Below the pieces are notes generated by a model, which had not been told where the DNA came from, did no database searches, and was given only the letters and a program-made list of their open reading frames with translations. From the NCBI GenBank assembly GCA_028023455.1, contig JAQFVV010012574.1:357501-421500 (forward strand): 64,000 nucleotides of DNA. The letters run 5' to 3'. Positions 37,860 to 47,661 of the stretch are shown in pieces. The DNA comes from Epiperipatus broadwayi. Lineage: Eukaryota; Onychophora; Udeonychophora; Euonychophora; Peripatidae. The translations under genes were made by a program, and so were the position numbers. The stretch's first letter is position 1; every line of letters starts with the position of its first letter.

Positions 37860-40510
37860 CAATCCTGACTATTTGAGCTCATGAGTAAAAAAGTTCAAAT
37901 CATATCTGATTAAGCATTTATCATTTCATTTTGTGTTGGCTAACAATGAAGCTAGATTTGGAAAGCCATACTTGTTTAAAATAATTTAGTGATACTTTTG
38001 ACATTATATTTAAGATATCAGTATATTCACTTGAAAATTTGTTGCAAATGTTCAATCTGCTACTGAATCCAAAACTGCCCTCATTGAAATAAATCAAAAG
38101 TACAACATTGAAAAAATATGTGGTAGAGTGGAGGTATTAAGTACATCTATGAAAGATATTACACATGGAAATAAAAAAATGAAGTTAAATTACTCTGTGC
38201 CTATATACTTAATTAAAAAAGTATATAGATTTATTATGAATAACATGAGCTATGTAAAGTTAAATACTTACTTAACGAATATTAAGATTTAAAAGAAGAA
38301 ACAATATTTAATTTGATCAATAGTATGGAAATATATACATATAAAAAGTCTTTAACTGGCTTAAAATTTATATCTGGTACAGAGATAATCTATAGTTTAA
38401 TAAGTGGTTAGTTAAAGTCATTGACACATGTTATCTGGGGTAGTTTATGTCAAAGTTAGATGTACAATAACTTTGACACTTGTGAATCAAAATTTAAAAA
38501 TTTATTGAAAATTCCTGCCACATTACTGAGATTTATCAGAAATCTCTATATAAGAAAAAGCTAAAAAAAATTATCAGATAATTTTTTTTTGTTGTAGGCA
38601 ATGCTTAAAGAAAATGTTATATAGGTTTTGAAAGTTTATCTTGTATCAGCATTTTCATTAAATTACATGACTATTGTAATATTAGTTTAAAAAGTTTATT
38701 CATAGGTAAGATGGAAAAGAGAATAATTGAGAAAAAGAAAGCTACCCATACAGCAAATCATTTGAGTTTTAGTTGCATATTCAAATTTTAGTGAATTATT
38801 TAAAATAAAATTATATCTCAATTTATAACAAATTTTTAAATGTTTTTTTTTTATTTCTCATTATCATATTTACATATCACGAATTATGATTGTGGTTTTG
38901 AAATGCCTCCTCCATTCTACATAATTCTTATGATTTCACTTTCAAAATCAAGTTGTTATCAAGTAGAACTACTTGTTTTTTAAATACATATATATAGAAT
39001 CAGATTCATGCTGTTTTTCTCCTCTATTTAAATGCAAATCACAAAGTAACCTTTACACCAATACCAGTAAATCCTGATTTTTGAATAATAAGAAAGTTTT
39101 GAAACATTGGCTGATATTTTTACTATTTATTATAATCTTTTTTTTTTCTCACAGTTATGAATGAATCTTACATTTTGTTCAATAGATGCTATATATAAAT
39201 GTATTATCTTTCTAAAGCAACTATGTTTTTTAATACTTAAACAATGTATTTCCATGACTTTGATTTCCATCATGTTTTCTATGATATGAGAAGACTTTTA
39301 CCTTTTGATAGACTGCCATTAATATTGTTTATCATTTATTATGATTTTTTTCTATATTGCTTAATTACACGTTATGGTTACTATATTAATATGATTATAT
39401 CCTACATTTTAATAACATCACCAACAATTATTTTTGAATGTGCCAATTTTTATCAAAGTCATGAAACAAATAAACAAACCTTGTTTTTGTAAGTAATAAA
39501 ATGATTTATCACTCAGGTCACAAAAATCATATGACTTTCAAACATTGGAAAAAACAGAGCTAAATAGTGATCCTTACACTTTTAGTTCTAACTCTTGGAT
39601 CTGCCACTCATGCAGGGTAAAAAATTGTTTTGATAATAAAATCAATAAACGCTTTTTTTTATAAACTGCTTAATTCATATTTCATTGCAAATTCCATTGG
39701 GTTATTATTTTGATAAAAATAGAAAGACTATCAAATATATAACAAATTAGCAATTTTATTGGATAAACAAAATTAAAAGCTTAAATTCTATGAAAGTATA
39801 CTTAAATATATATCTATATGTGTAGTGATAGTATAGGTAAGCAAGAAGATATCTAGAATGTTGACTGACTGATAAAGAGACACAATGTTGCCTCATTATG
39901 TTGAGGAAATTTATTACAGCTATTTTAAATTTATCAAAATTTACTTTATCTATGGGCTTGAAAGATTCATCCCATTTTTTGTGCTTAAGAACCAATTAGC
40001 TACTATCTAATTTAATTGGAAGAAGAAAGAGCATTAAATATCTGATTTACCTAGATTAAGTAAATAAATCAATATTATTGGGACTGTAAAATTTAATATT
40101 GATATATTGATATTTAGTTGACTTACAAGGTTATTAAAATGAGGAGAAATTGACTCTACCTGGTGAATTTAAATTATCAGTTGATTCAAATAATGCTGCA
40201 TGGATATTTCTGCAGAATTAACATTTACACTAAAAATTATTATTGTCTAATCTATTATTCATATAACAACTTAAATTAAAATAGGCAAGACTCACTATAC
40301 ATATTGTTTATTGTTTATTGGCATATAAGAACTTGGTTAGCAGATAGAAAAAGATTCATTTTTCATTTGAAATAAGAATTATTTCAATTCTAAGCTGATT
40401 TGCATTAATATAGATAGCATTTTAAGCAAGTTTCTTGCTTCAATGGTTATATATTATTATGGCTATATAAGTTGATATTCATACATATGTTCATATAAAT
40501 AAAGCACATA
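37860..40510. other. AT-rich stretch with no feature recognised
   Basis: The plus-strand frame 39244-39492 is Phe/Tyr/Ile-rich and looks random. No SINE, TIR or repeat shared with the rest of the window was seen. Confidence 0.5.
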
Positions 40511-40514
40511 TATA

Positions 40515-40765
40515 GTTCTCTATAGACATTAACTCAATCTCATACAATCTATACACATAACCACATATATGTCAAAAATATAAATGATATCCAACATATG
40601 TATTTTGTGCTGAACCAGCACTCTTCAATTGCTTTAGATCACCATCCTCCACACATACATATAATCAGTGCTCAATTTATATTAAGATAACAATTATTCA
40701 AACTTTAATGGACAAGCTTTAATATTCTCCACCCTCCAGCTCTTCATCCATTCATATCATTAAAA
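40515..40765 (-). repeat. Hammerhead-family repeat, left-half copy
   Basis: It starts at CTCTATAGACATTAACTCAA and runs through ACACATAACCACATATATG, TGCTGAACCAGCACTCTTCA and CTTTAATGGACAAGCTTTAA to the family centre. Its hammerhead (minus strand, about 40586-40652) is broken: TTGAAGA replaces CTGATGA and AAAA replaces GAAA. Confidence 0.8.
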
Positions 40766-40884
40766 ATTTATTATAGACAATATACATGCATTTAAATATT
40801 ATATATATATAATATACATGCATTTAAATATTATATATATAAGATAATATTTAAATATATGTATATTTCCTATTCTAAAACTTA

Positions 40885-41500
40885 ATGTAATTATAAGGGA
40901 CTTGAACATCACACTTTCAAACTCCCTACAGCTATACGAACCATCTTGTACAAGTGATATACTTGACCACACATGTGAAAAAGATAAATCACCTCCAATA
41001 TACATATTTCATGCTGAACCATTGATCTCAATTACCATCTCCCATACATACATTTACTGCTCAACTTATATTAAGATAGAAAATCTTCAAACTTTAATGG
41101 ACAAGCTTCAATATTCTCCAATCTCCAATTCCTCAGCCATCTATACCATTGAAAAACCAATGTTGAAATGCTTAAAACCATTGATGATGCCAATATGATA
41201 TGTATGACTGAGGAGTTGGAGAATGGAAAAGATTGAAACTTGTCCATTAAGTTTGAAGATTTGATATCTTAATACAAACTCAGCAGTGATTGTATATATG
41301 TGTGGGAGATAATGATCTGGACTAACTGATGAATTTTAATGCTGGTTCAGCACAAAATATGTATATTGGAGATCATTTATCTTCTTTCTCATGTATGTGG
41401 TTATGTGTATCAGTTGTATAAGATAAGATGGATTGGATAGTTGTAGAGAGTTTGAAAGTATAAGTTCAAATCCCTTGTAATTACATTAAGTTTAGAATAG
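40885..41500. repeat. Foldback element, hammerhead family, full copy 4
   Basis: The ends AACTTAATGTAATTATAAGG (40879) and CCTTGTAATTACATTAAG (41471) are inverted. Inner arms pair through CTTCAAACTTTAATGGACAA and TTGTCCATTAAGTTTGAAG. It is about 0.6 kb, the most complete foldback in the window. The frame 40902-41198 is an artefact of the repeat. Confidence 0.9.
41312..41374 (+). ncRNA. Hammerhead ribozyme motif, broken copy
   Basis: TGATCT-GGA-CTAA precedes CTGATGA (41326-41332). Stem II has gained bases (ATTTTAATGCTGGTTCAGCA) and the GAAA is replaced by CAAA. TATTGGAGATCA still pairs with the upstream stem I strand. Confidence 0.6.
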
Positions 41501-41527
41501 ACAATATACATGTATTTATATATTACA

Positions 41528-41970
41528 TATTCAGCCTATATTCTGCCCATCCCTCTTCTGTATAATTTAATGGGAATATTAAGGTCTTACATGTGAAATG
41601 TCAAATTGACTTAAGGTCAACATCAGTATGACAATAATATTGGCATCATAAAGGGCTTTGAGCATTTCATTCTTGGATTTTCGATGATATGGATGGCTGA
41701 GGAGTTAGAGAGTGAAGAAGATTGATGTTTGTCCATTAAAGTTTGAAAATTTGCTATCTTAATATAAACTGAGCAGTTATTGTATATATGTGTGGAAGAT
41801 GGTGATCTGGACCAACTGATGAGTGCTGGTTCAGCATGAAATATATATATTGGAGATCATTTATCTTTTTCATAATTATGTGGTCATGTGTATCAGTTAT
41901 ATAAGACAGATTGGACAGCTGTTCGGAGTTTGAAAGTCTGAGTTCAAATTCTTATAACATATATATATAA
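41528..41970 (+). repeat. Hammerhead-family repeat, right-half copy with intact ribozyme
   Basis: It begins CCTATATTCTGCCCATC and continues through TGACAATAATATTGGCATC and TTTGTCCATTAAAGTTTG to an end TGAGTTCAAATTC at about 41939. It sits directly after full copy 4 in the same orientation, with a spacing of about 490 bp between their hammerheads. Confidence 0.85.
41803..41859 (+). ncRNA. Intact type I hammerhead ribozyme
   Basis: The parts are, in order: stem I 5' strand TGATCT-(GGA bulge)-CCAA; core CTGATGA (41816-41822); stem II GTGCTG / CAGCAT closed by a GTT loop (one G-U then five Watson-Crick pairs); GAA plus A15.1 (41838-41841); stem III ATATATAT (41841-41848, at most two or three base pairs); U16.1 then A17 as the UH cleavage dinucleotide (cut after 41849); and the stem I 3' strand TTGG-AGATCA, which pairs with the 5' strand. 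All conserved core nucleotides are present. Very short stem III is typical of the minimal type I hammerheads of Penelope-like elements and retrozymes, which are thought to act as dimers. Activity is inferred, not shown. Confidence 0.85.
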
Positions 41971-42363
41971 AACAAATTGGCTGAATATAAAAACTTATCA
42001 TATTTATCAATGAAAAAAAATTGTAGAGTATTAATTAAATTAACAGATAGTAAATTTGTGAATTTAATATTACTTGATAGTTTTATTAGATAATTTATAT
42101 ATAAGCTTATGCTTTATAATTTAAATATAATAATCATGAATATATACGAATATGCTTCATAGGACTAGGGTTTCTGGTTTAGTATTTGTAATATATACAT
42201 ATAAACGTTAAAATCTTAAAACTAAACTAATCAATAATATAACTAAAATTACCCCAATATTAAAATTAAACAAGACTAGCCAAATGATAAAACAATTTGT
42301 TGTGTTGAACAGTTTTTTCCCGCTTTGGCTAGTCTTATTTAATTTAGAATTTGTGGTAATTTT

Positions 42364-42465
42364 TTTTCTCATGTGTCATAGCATCAGCCGGGAAGTGAGC
42401 CCGCTAACCCGGGACAACTGCTTGTAAAGCAGCCGTCGCTGACCTCTCGACCACCAATGCTTGAC
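42364..42465 (-). mobile_element. Full-length short SINE, copy C, with 16-bp target duplication
   Basis: AATTTGTGGTAATTTT flanks the element on both sides (42348-42363 and 42466-42481). Read on the minus strand, it starts GTCAAGCATTGGTGGTCGAG, has the anticodon-type arm GCTGC-TTTACAA-GCAGT, then a ~13-nt extension, a GGGCTCACTTCCC variant of the B-box region and the tail ATGACACATGAGAAAA. GCATTGG can pair with CTGATGC as a seven-base acceptor stem. At 102 bp the whole element is little more than a tRNA-like body, with no long SINE tail. Confidence 0.9.
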
Positions 42466-42484
42466 AATTTGTGGTAATTTTAGT

Positions 42485-43790
42485 TGTATATAAATATATA
42501 AAGCACTTTTTATGGTTTTTAATTTTTACTCTTGATTAAATTCTTGCAGTAAATATTATATGTCATTATATCATATAACAAAAAGAGTTTAATATTTTGA
42601 TTCCACAAACACTTGAATAAATTTTCAGGGATGAAATATGTACCTTGAGTAAAAACATCCTATGCAGTAATGGGTCTACTGTAAATTTTTATATTTACAC
42701 ATTTTTGACAATTGGATTATCTCAGTTTATTATATGTATATATGTTAGAGTGATGGTTTTTTTATTTAAAAGATGTAATAAAAGTAGTTTTTTTTTTTAA
42801 AAAAAAAGAAAACAACATTGTATAAGTTCTAAGCAAATGGATGAATTTCTCATGATGAAAACAAAAGGGGATCAGATTGTTGCAAGTTTTTAAAGGGATC
42901 CTAAATGGATATAAAATGATTAATTCACATGAAAGAACATTTTATCTTGAACAGATGCCTATTCAAGGTGTAATGTATCCTTGAGATCTGTTATGATAAT
43001 TTTTAAAATAGCAGCAAAAATATAGGTGCATCTTACAGTCTTTTCATTGGATAAAGAAATAAGACTTTGTCAATATATCAAATATTTATTTCTTTGTAGA
43101 ATTTTTTTTTATATTTGAAGATTAGAGATTTTGTTTTTAAAACAAAACAAAGCTGCAATAACCCGATTTATTGTTTTATTCTGACCATGAAAAAATGTTT
43201 ATATTTACAACTTTTACAATGAATTATTATATGTTTCCTTTTATTCAATATATATATGATACACATTTTTAAGTAAACCTAAGACAAAAACGTTATTGGG
43301 GATTTCTAGTGCTTGGCAATTATTATTGTTAGTTATCTAGCAATTGTCATCATTGTTTACATGTTCTTCTAGTTGTTACTTGAAAATAACCCTATTCATT
43401 CCTTTGTTTGCATCATAAAGTGAAAATATTTAATATATATATATATATATATACTGCCTATTTCAGGACAAAGGTCTCTATGACAATCTTTCATTAAAAA
43501 TAATAATATGGAGATGGTGCTATTCAATAGGCTTGTTATTGGATAAGGGTTTGGTTGTTTTTCTATTTTTGTATTATTCTCTACACTAGATACCTTTACT
43601 AATCAATATTGAATGATTAACAGAATTAAACCTTTAACAAAATTTTCAAGCTTATTTAGACTAGACTTAAACCATTATTGTACTAATTAAGGCTCTCTTT
43701 TATATCACAAACAAACACACACATATTGTATTATAGGTAATTATATAATTGAATATTTATAAATACAGTAATCAGTTATATTTTAAAAAT
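42485..43790. other. AT-rich stretch with no feature recognised
   Basis: A short (TA)n lies at 43434-43452. Closed frames, no repeats identified. Confidence 0.5.
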
Positions 43791-43799
43791 TCTATCCAC

Positions 43800-44055
43800 T
43801 TAGGAGCGCTTTCGACTATCCTTGTAGTCTTTGTCAACTAACACTTCGAAAGGCTAACCTTCCCACAATTCTGTGATCTTAACGTCTGCTGCATGCCTGT
43901 CAATTAAGTCATATTTGTATTTGTATATTAGCATAGCTTCTTTTATTTTTCTTTTGTTGTTATTTTTTTCAATTTGCAATATTTTAACGTTATTGTAATT
44001 GAAGTTAAAATCATAAATACATGAATTATTGTGATTGTGAAAAACGGATGCTGAA
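43800..44055 (-). pseudogene. PLE endonuclease tail with hammerhead-like 3' motif
   Basis: Minus-strand codons from 44051 down to the stop at 43853 read SVFHNHNNSCIYDFNFNYNN, then VKILQIEKNNNKRKIKEAML and IYKYKYDLIDRHAADVKITE, ending LWEG. This matches the H-IDF-NVKIL--E-N-NKRKI-EAM-I-----LINRD segment closing PLE GIY-YIG proteins. Just downstream (43800-43841) the strand reads TTAG, TTGACAA, a GACTA-CAAGGA-TAGTC hairpin, GAA, AGCGCT, C, CTAA. That is hammerhead geometry with two core changes (C3 and G8). The amino-terminal GIY-YIG core and the reverse transcriptase are missing. Confidence 0.65.
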
Positions 44056-44741
44056 ACATTATATATTATATTAATAATTTAAGTGTGATTCGCAATAACA
44101 TGAAAAATAATTTTTTGTAATTATTTGTGCTGAAAATTCTTTTAAATCATTAGTTGTATTATCAATAGAGTGTGTGTGTGTATATATATATAATAATCAT
44201 TACCACGGGCAATAATTAATATTTTAAAGTTTCATTATCATTAAATAAAGTCATAAAATAATTCAGTAATTATTTTTGTAATTTTACAAATATTTTTATC
44301 CATTTCAAATTTATTTACAAATGCACATTTTAATACAATATTTACATTATTCAGTAATGTCTAACAAAAGCTAATTATTATTTTTAAAAAAACTCTTTTT
44401 AAATAATTAGTCTCTCACAACCTTGGTACTAATTAGAGTTTTTTCCCCCTATATATGTATTTTTTGCTTTTCTTTCATGTTAAAATGTAAAATAATTTTA
44501 ATAATTTACAAATTTGTATAAAAAAGGGGAAACGATTCAAACGTTTTTTAAAATAAATTATTCAATTATACTGTAGTTTCACAAAACAAAATTAGTATTG
44601 ATAATCAAGAATTAAAAGATAGTGATGAAATCATTAATAATACAGATGGAAACATAATCGATAGAAATAGTCGTAGAATTAAACTTGGACGAAATGCTTT
44701 TGATAGAAATAATTTCATATTAACTATATATATATAAATTT

Positions 44742-44845
44742 ATGCGTAAGAAGGAAGGCTAGAAATCGGAGAAGATCGATTGAACTTTGCAAGACGTTCC
44801 TACTGCAATAGATCGATAACGGTTGAAAATAACGATGACGATTGA
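44742..44845 (+). mobile_element. RTE 3' end nested inside another RTE copy
   Basis: After a short TA run, the sequence reads RKEGRKSEKIDTL-like frames; AAGGCTAGAAATCGGAGAAG and TGCAATAGATCGATAACG match the extreme 3' end of RTE copies at 17000-17060. It ends in AACGATGACGATTGA. The host RTE resumes at TATGCTTATGTGTTTG. A short, heavily 5'-truncated insertion of about 100 bp explains this order. Exact target duplications could not be fixed. Confidence 0.55.
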
Positions 44846-45098
44846 TATGCTTATGTGTTTGAAAAGAAATGCTTTTATTAGCTGTGTTTATAAGTTCTTA
44901 CATGTGAATCTGAGATCGTTAAATGTGAAAACGCAACACAGACTGCAGATCATTTAACGGAATAGAAAAAAATATTTATTGAGAGTAACAAGAAATGATC
45001 AAAAATGAACAAATTATTAAAGTGGAACAGGACTGACATATTGTTATAAAAGATAATAATAGACGGACAGCAAAAATTGTAAACAAGAATCCCAAGAG

Positions 45099-45624
45099 TG
45101 TTTTCCTGAAGGTTTGTAATGATGGTGTTTTAGTTGTATTTTTATATTGGACCATTTTTATCATCTAATATGAGTATTGAATGTCTTTAGAAAAAAATAA
45201 CTTCATTTAAATATTCCAAATACATGCAACTGTTAATAATAGCACATCAAACAGGTTAGTATATGCACAACATTTTGGCAGGTATTATTCTCCCCTCTTC
45301 TTCAAGTGTTGCTAGCCTGACCAGTGGCAGTACTAGCATGAAATTAGAACTTGGACCCTTAGATTCTTGAATATCTTAAAATGCAATACTCAAAAATCTA
45401 AGAGTTCAGGTTTGATTCCCATGCTAGTACTGCCACTGGTCAGGCCAGTAACACCTGAAGAAGGGGGGAGAATAATATCTCTTGAAACGTTGTGCATATA
45501 CTAACCTGTTTGATGTGCTATTAACAGTTGGATGTATATGGAATATTTAAATAAAGTTAAATTTTTCTAAAGACATTCAATACTCATATTAGATGATAGA
45601 AATAGTCCAATATAAAAATACAAA
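45099..45624. mobile_element. Palindromic PLE-type insertion with 14-bp target duplication
   Basis: AAGAATCCCAAGAG occurs at 45085-45098 and 45625-45638 and was clearly one site in the host RTE. Between the copies lie a 35-bp extension (45099-45133) and two inverted arms. The left arm starts TTGTATTTTTATATTGG and the right arm ends CCAATATAAAAATACAA, so each is about 240 bp. The arms contain GCACATCAAACAGGTTAGTA / TACTAACCTGTTTGATGTGC and GCCACTGGTCAGG. They match the flanks of the PLE copy at 34750-35690. Inverted pseudo-LTRs, a short extension at one end and a 10-15-bp duplication are known PLE insertion habits. No protein lies between the arms. Confidence 0.85.
45451..45495 (+). ncRNA. Hammerhead-like motif in PLE arm
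   Basis: ACAC, CTGAAGA (45455-45461), a G-rich/TCTCTT stem II with several G-U pairs, GAA, a four-base ACGT stem III, U, then GTG pairing with CAC. The core fits CTGANGA...GAAA. Stem I is only three base pairs and stem II is weak here. The opposite arm has a better stem II but has lost core bases. Confidence 0.5.
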
Positions 45625-45819
45625 AAGAATCCCAAGAGATTGTGGAAGACCTAAAAAGAGATCATACATGAGATGGATAGATGAAATAAGAAAAGTTTAC
45701 TAGTATGATATGCTGAAGTAATGTTTTGGTATTAAAAAGAAACTAAACTGCATTTAGAAAGATTTTCATACTGTAATAGATCAGTAACGTTTGAAAATGA
45801 TGACGATGATGATGGATTA

Positions 45820-46395
45820 GAGATGACGGTATTTTTTTCACAGTTTCCCTATCTCATTATTTTTGTTTTATATCTCTTTATATTTCGGTCAGAAACAAAA
45901 AATATAAAAAAATTTATAATATAATCTGCTTTGGAAAAATGCCCAACTCTTTCGACATTCTAACTCAGCATGATTTTGATTTGTACAAAACAATGGTACA
46001 TACCTTTTCTTTTTTCAATGGGTCACACAACAGGTATGTTCTGAATCTGACCCTGTCTACCATTAAAAACGTTAGCATTAAAAATGAATATAAATTTAGT
46101 AACAGTACTTATATATATTAACTTTAAAAAAAAAAACAAAAAAACATGAAACTTTAAATTAAAGTATATCTAGTTATAAAGTTAAATTTTATACCATTTA
46201 AATTAGAATAAATACATATTACGATTTTTCGCGATGATGAAAGATATTCATCAGTTATATCCTCTATCTGGATTTAAATACCACTAAGATAGAAATTAGA
46301 AAAAAATTTCAGACATGAATATTTCTTTCAGGTAACTGATAATATTCAACTCTGATAACCAGTCAATACAGGTTTCTCCTACAGTGAAAAAAACG
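45820..46395. other. AT-rich stretch with no feature recognised
   Basis: Short frame 45939-46121 is unremarkable. No repeat assigned. Confidence 0.45.
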
Positions 46396-46414
46396 GACTA
46401 CAACTATCTAGACT

Positions 46415-46518
46415 AAGCATTGGTGGTCGAGAGGTCATCGACAGCTGCTTTACAAGCAGTTGTCCCAGGATAGCGGGTTCGCTTCCCGGCTGATCCTATG
46501 ACACATGAGAAGAAAAAA
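46415..46518 (+). mobile_element. Full-length short SINE, copy D, with 13-bp target duplication
   Basis: AACTATCTAGACT flanks both sides (46402-46414 and 46519-46531). The body reads AAGCATTGGTGGTCGAGAGG, an anticodon-type arm GCTGC-TTTACAA-GCAGT, a ~13-nt extension, the B box GCGGGTTCGCTTCCCGG and the tail ATGACACATGAGAAGAAAAA. It matches copy C over its whole length. An A-rich tail and a target duplication are signs of LINE-driven retroposition. Confidence 0.92.
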
Positions 46519-47202
46519 AACTATCTAGACTAGACAAATGAAACAAAACATGACTCAAACTAATTAAAACAAGATGAAAAATTAGCCAAACTCTCACTAT
46601 GAAAAAATGAGGCTGTTGAAGAGGTCTTTGCTTTATACTAGGCTATTTAAAGGCTTTTTTAAACTCACATATTATGATTTCTAAAAATTATCTTTGATTA
46701 TCTATGTCAAATGAATTACTGCATTATCTTATAATTAACTATATTAATAGCCAAATCCATATTTAAAAAAATTTGCACGAGTAGTGTGACAAGATTCAAC
46801 TTTTAACTAAAATGCATCAATCTTGACAGGTGAGACAAAACCATATCTTACATTTCTTCTTAATAACTTTTCAAAAACACTTTCTCTCTCTTAATAAAAA
46901 AAAAAAAAGCGATATCAACTTTACAATATATTTAGTTACTAATTAATATAGGTAAAATATTATTAATCAAATATTTCTGGTTCCAGAGTCTTTTTGGATT
47001 TCTAAATTTTTTTGGATTTTAAATTGCAATTAATCCTTCTCATTGCAAACATAAACTCGGCTCAAGATGGAATAAACAAAATAAATAGGTAGCTGTTTGC
47101 GATTATGCTTATAGATTTTTAGGTATTAACTGAACATTTTTTTATGTATATCTAACTATATTATTTATTGTAACAGATTAAAGCTCATTTTTGAAATTTT
47201 AT

Positions 47203-47661
47203 TTACATAATAAAAATTTGTTGATAATAGATATTCAGATTAATGTCATTCGGCCCATATTTTATATATATATATGTAAACATGTTACATTTTATTTTAT
47301 ATATATATATGTAAAACATGTTACATTTTTTTTGCAAAGATGGTGGCTCAAAGATCCACTTATTGCCTACCCTGTTCAATATGGTTTGATCAGAGAGCAT
47401 GTACATATATACTAATATCTTTTTATTATCTATGATTAAACATACAGGCAGTGCAACATATTTTATTATTTTTGCTTTTATTGAATTTCTAGTTTGACCA
47501 AACTTAAATGATATAATTTTGCCATTGAATCCAGACTTTACCCAAAAAAAAAATGCATCCAATCCTTTGAATGCATATCTAAAAAAAGATGTAAAGTTAA
47601 ATGTTATTCCTAAAATGCATTCAGAGCTAATTACTAGAAGACAAAAATATTTTACACACAC
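47203..47661 (-). CDS. 152-codon open frame, unrecognised, doubtful
   Basis: This is the longest frame not created mainly by a microsatellite. The first ~110 residues are mixed and hydrophobic (for example FRYAFKGLDAFFFWVKSGFN and MLSDQTILNRVGNKWIFEPP). The last ~35 come from a duplicated TATATA tract (47257-47330) and carry no information. No domain, signal or splice site is evident. In DNA this AT-rich a frame of this size is uncommon but not impossible by chance. Confidence 0.15.
   Translation of the reverse strand: MCVKYFCLLVISSECILGITFNFTSFFRYAFKGLDAFFFWVKSGFNGKIISFKFGQTRNSIKAKIIKYVALPVCLIIDNKKILVYMYMLSDQTILNRVGNKWIFEPPSLQKKCNMFYIYIYKIKCNMFTYIYIKYGPNDINLNIYYQQIFIM
47257..47330. repeat. 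~37-bp tandem duplication with TA core
   Basis: TTTTATATATATATATGTAA followed by a word ending CATGTTACATTTT is present twice, with one base of length difference. Confidence 0.85.

Larger units (their letters stand above)
44590..45800 (+). pseudogene. RTE-type LINE relic, interrupted twice
   Basis: RTE fragments occur in order: NRRIKLGRNAFDRNNFIL-like (about 44660-44720), a break, LMCLKRNAFISCVYKF (about 44850-44900), RVTRND (about 44980), then after a second break IPRDCGRPKKRSYMRWIDEI (45628-45690) and a tail with GATGACGATGATGATGG at about 45798-45815. The first break is another RTE 3' end (44742-44845). The second is a 526-bp palindrome (45099-45624). Joining the outer pieces only describes the original order; the copy has many additional stops. 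Confidence 0.8.

Noticed and set aside
39244-39492. 82-codon plus-strand frame rich in Phe and Tyr
   Set aside because: It looks hydrophobic like a membrane protein but the residues simply reflect T-rich codons.
40902-41198. 98-codon plus-strand frame
   Set aside because: It is read through the left arm of a foldback repeat.
46230-46275. Minus-strand CTGATGA near GCGAAA as a possible hammerhead
   Set aside because: The only available hairpin overlaps the core and stem I does not pair.
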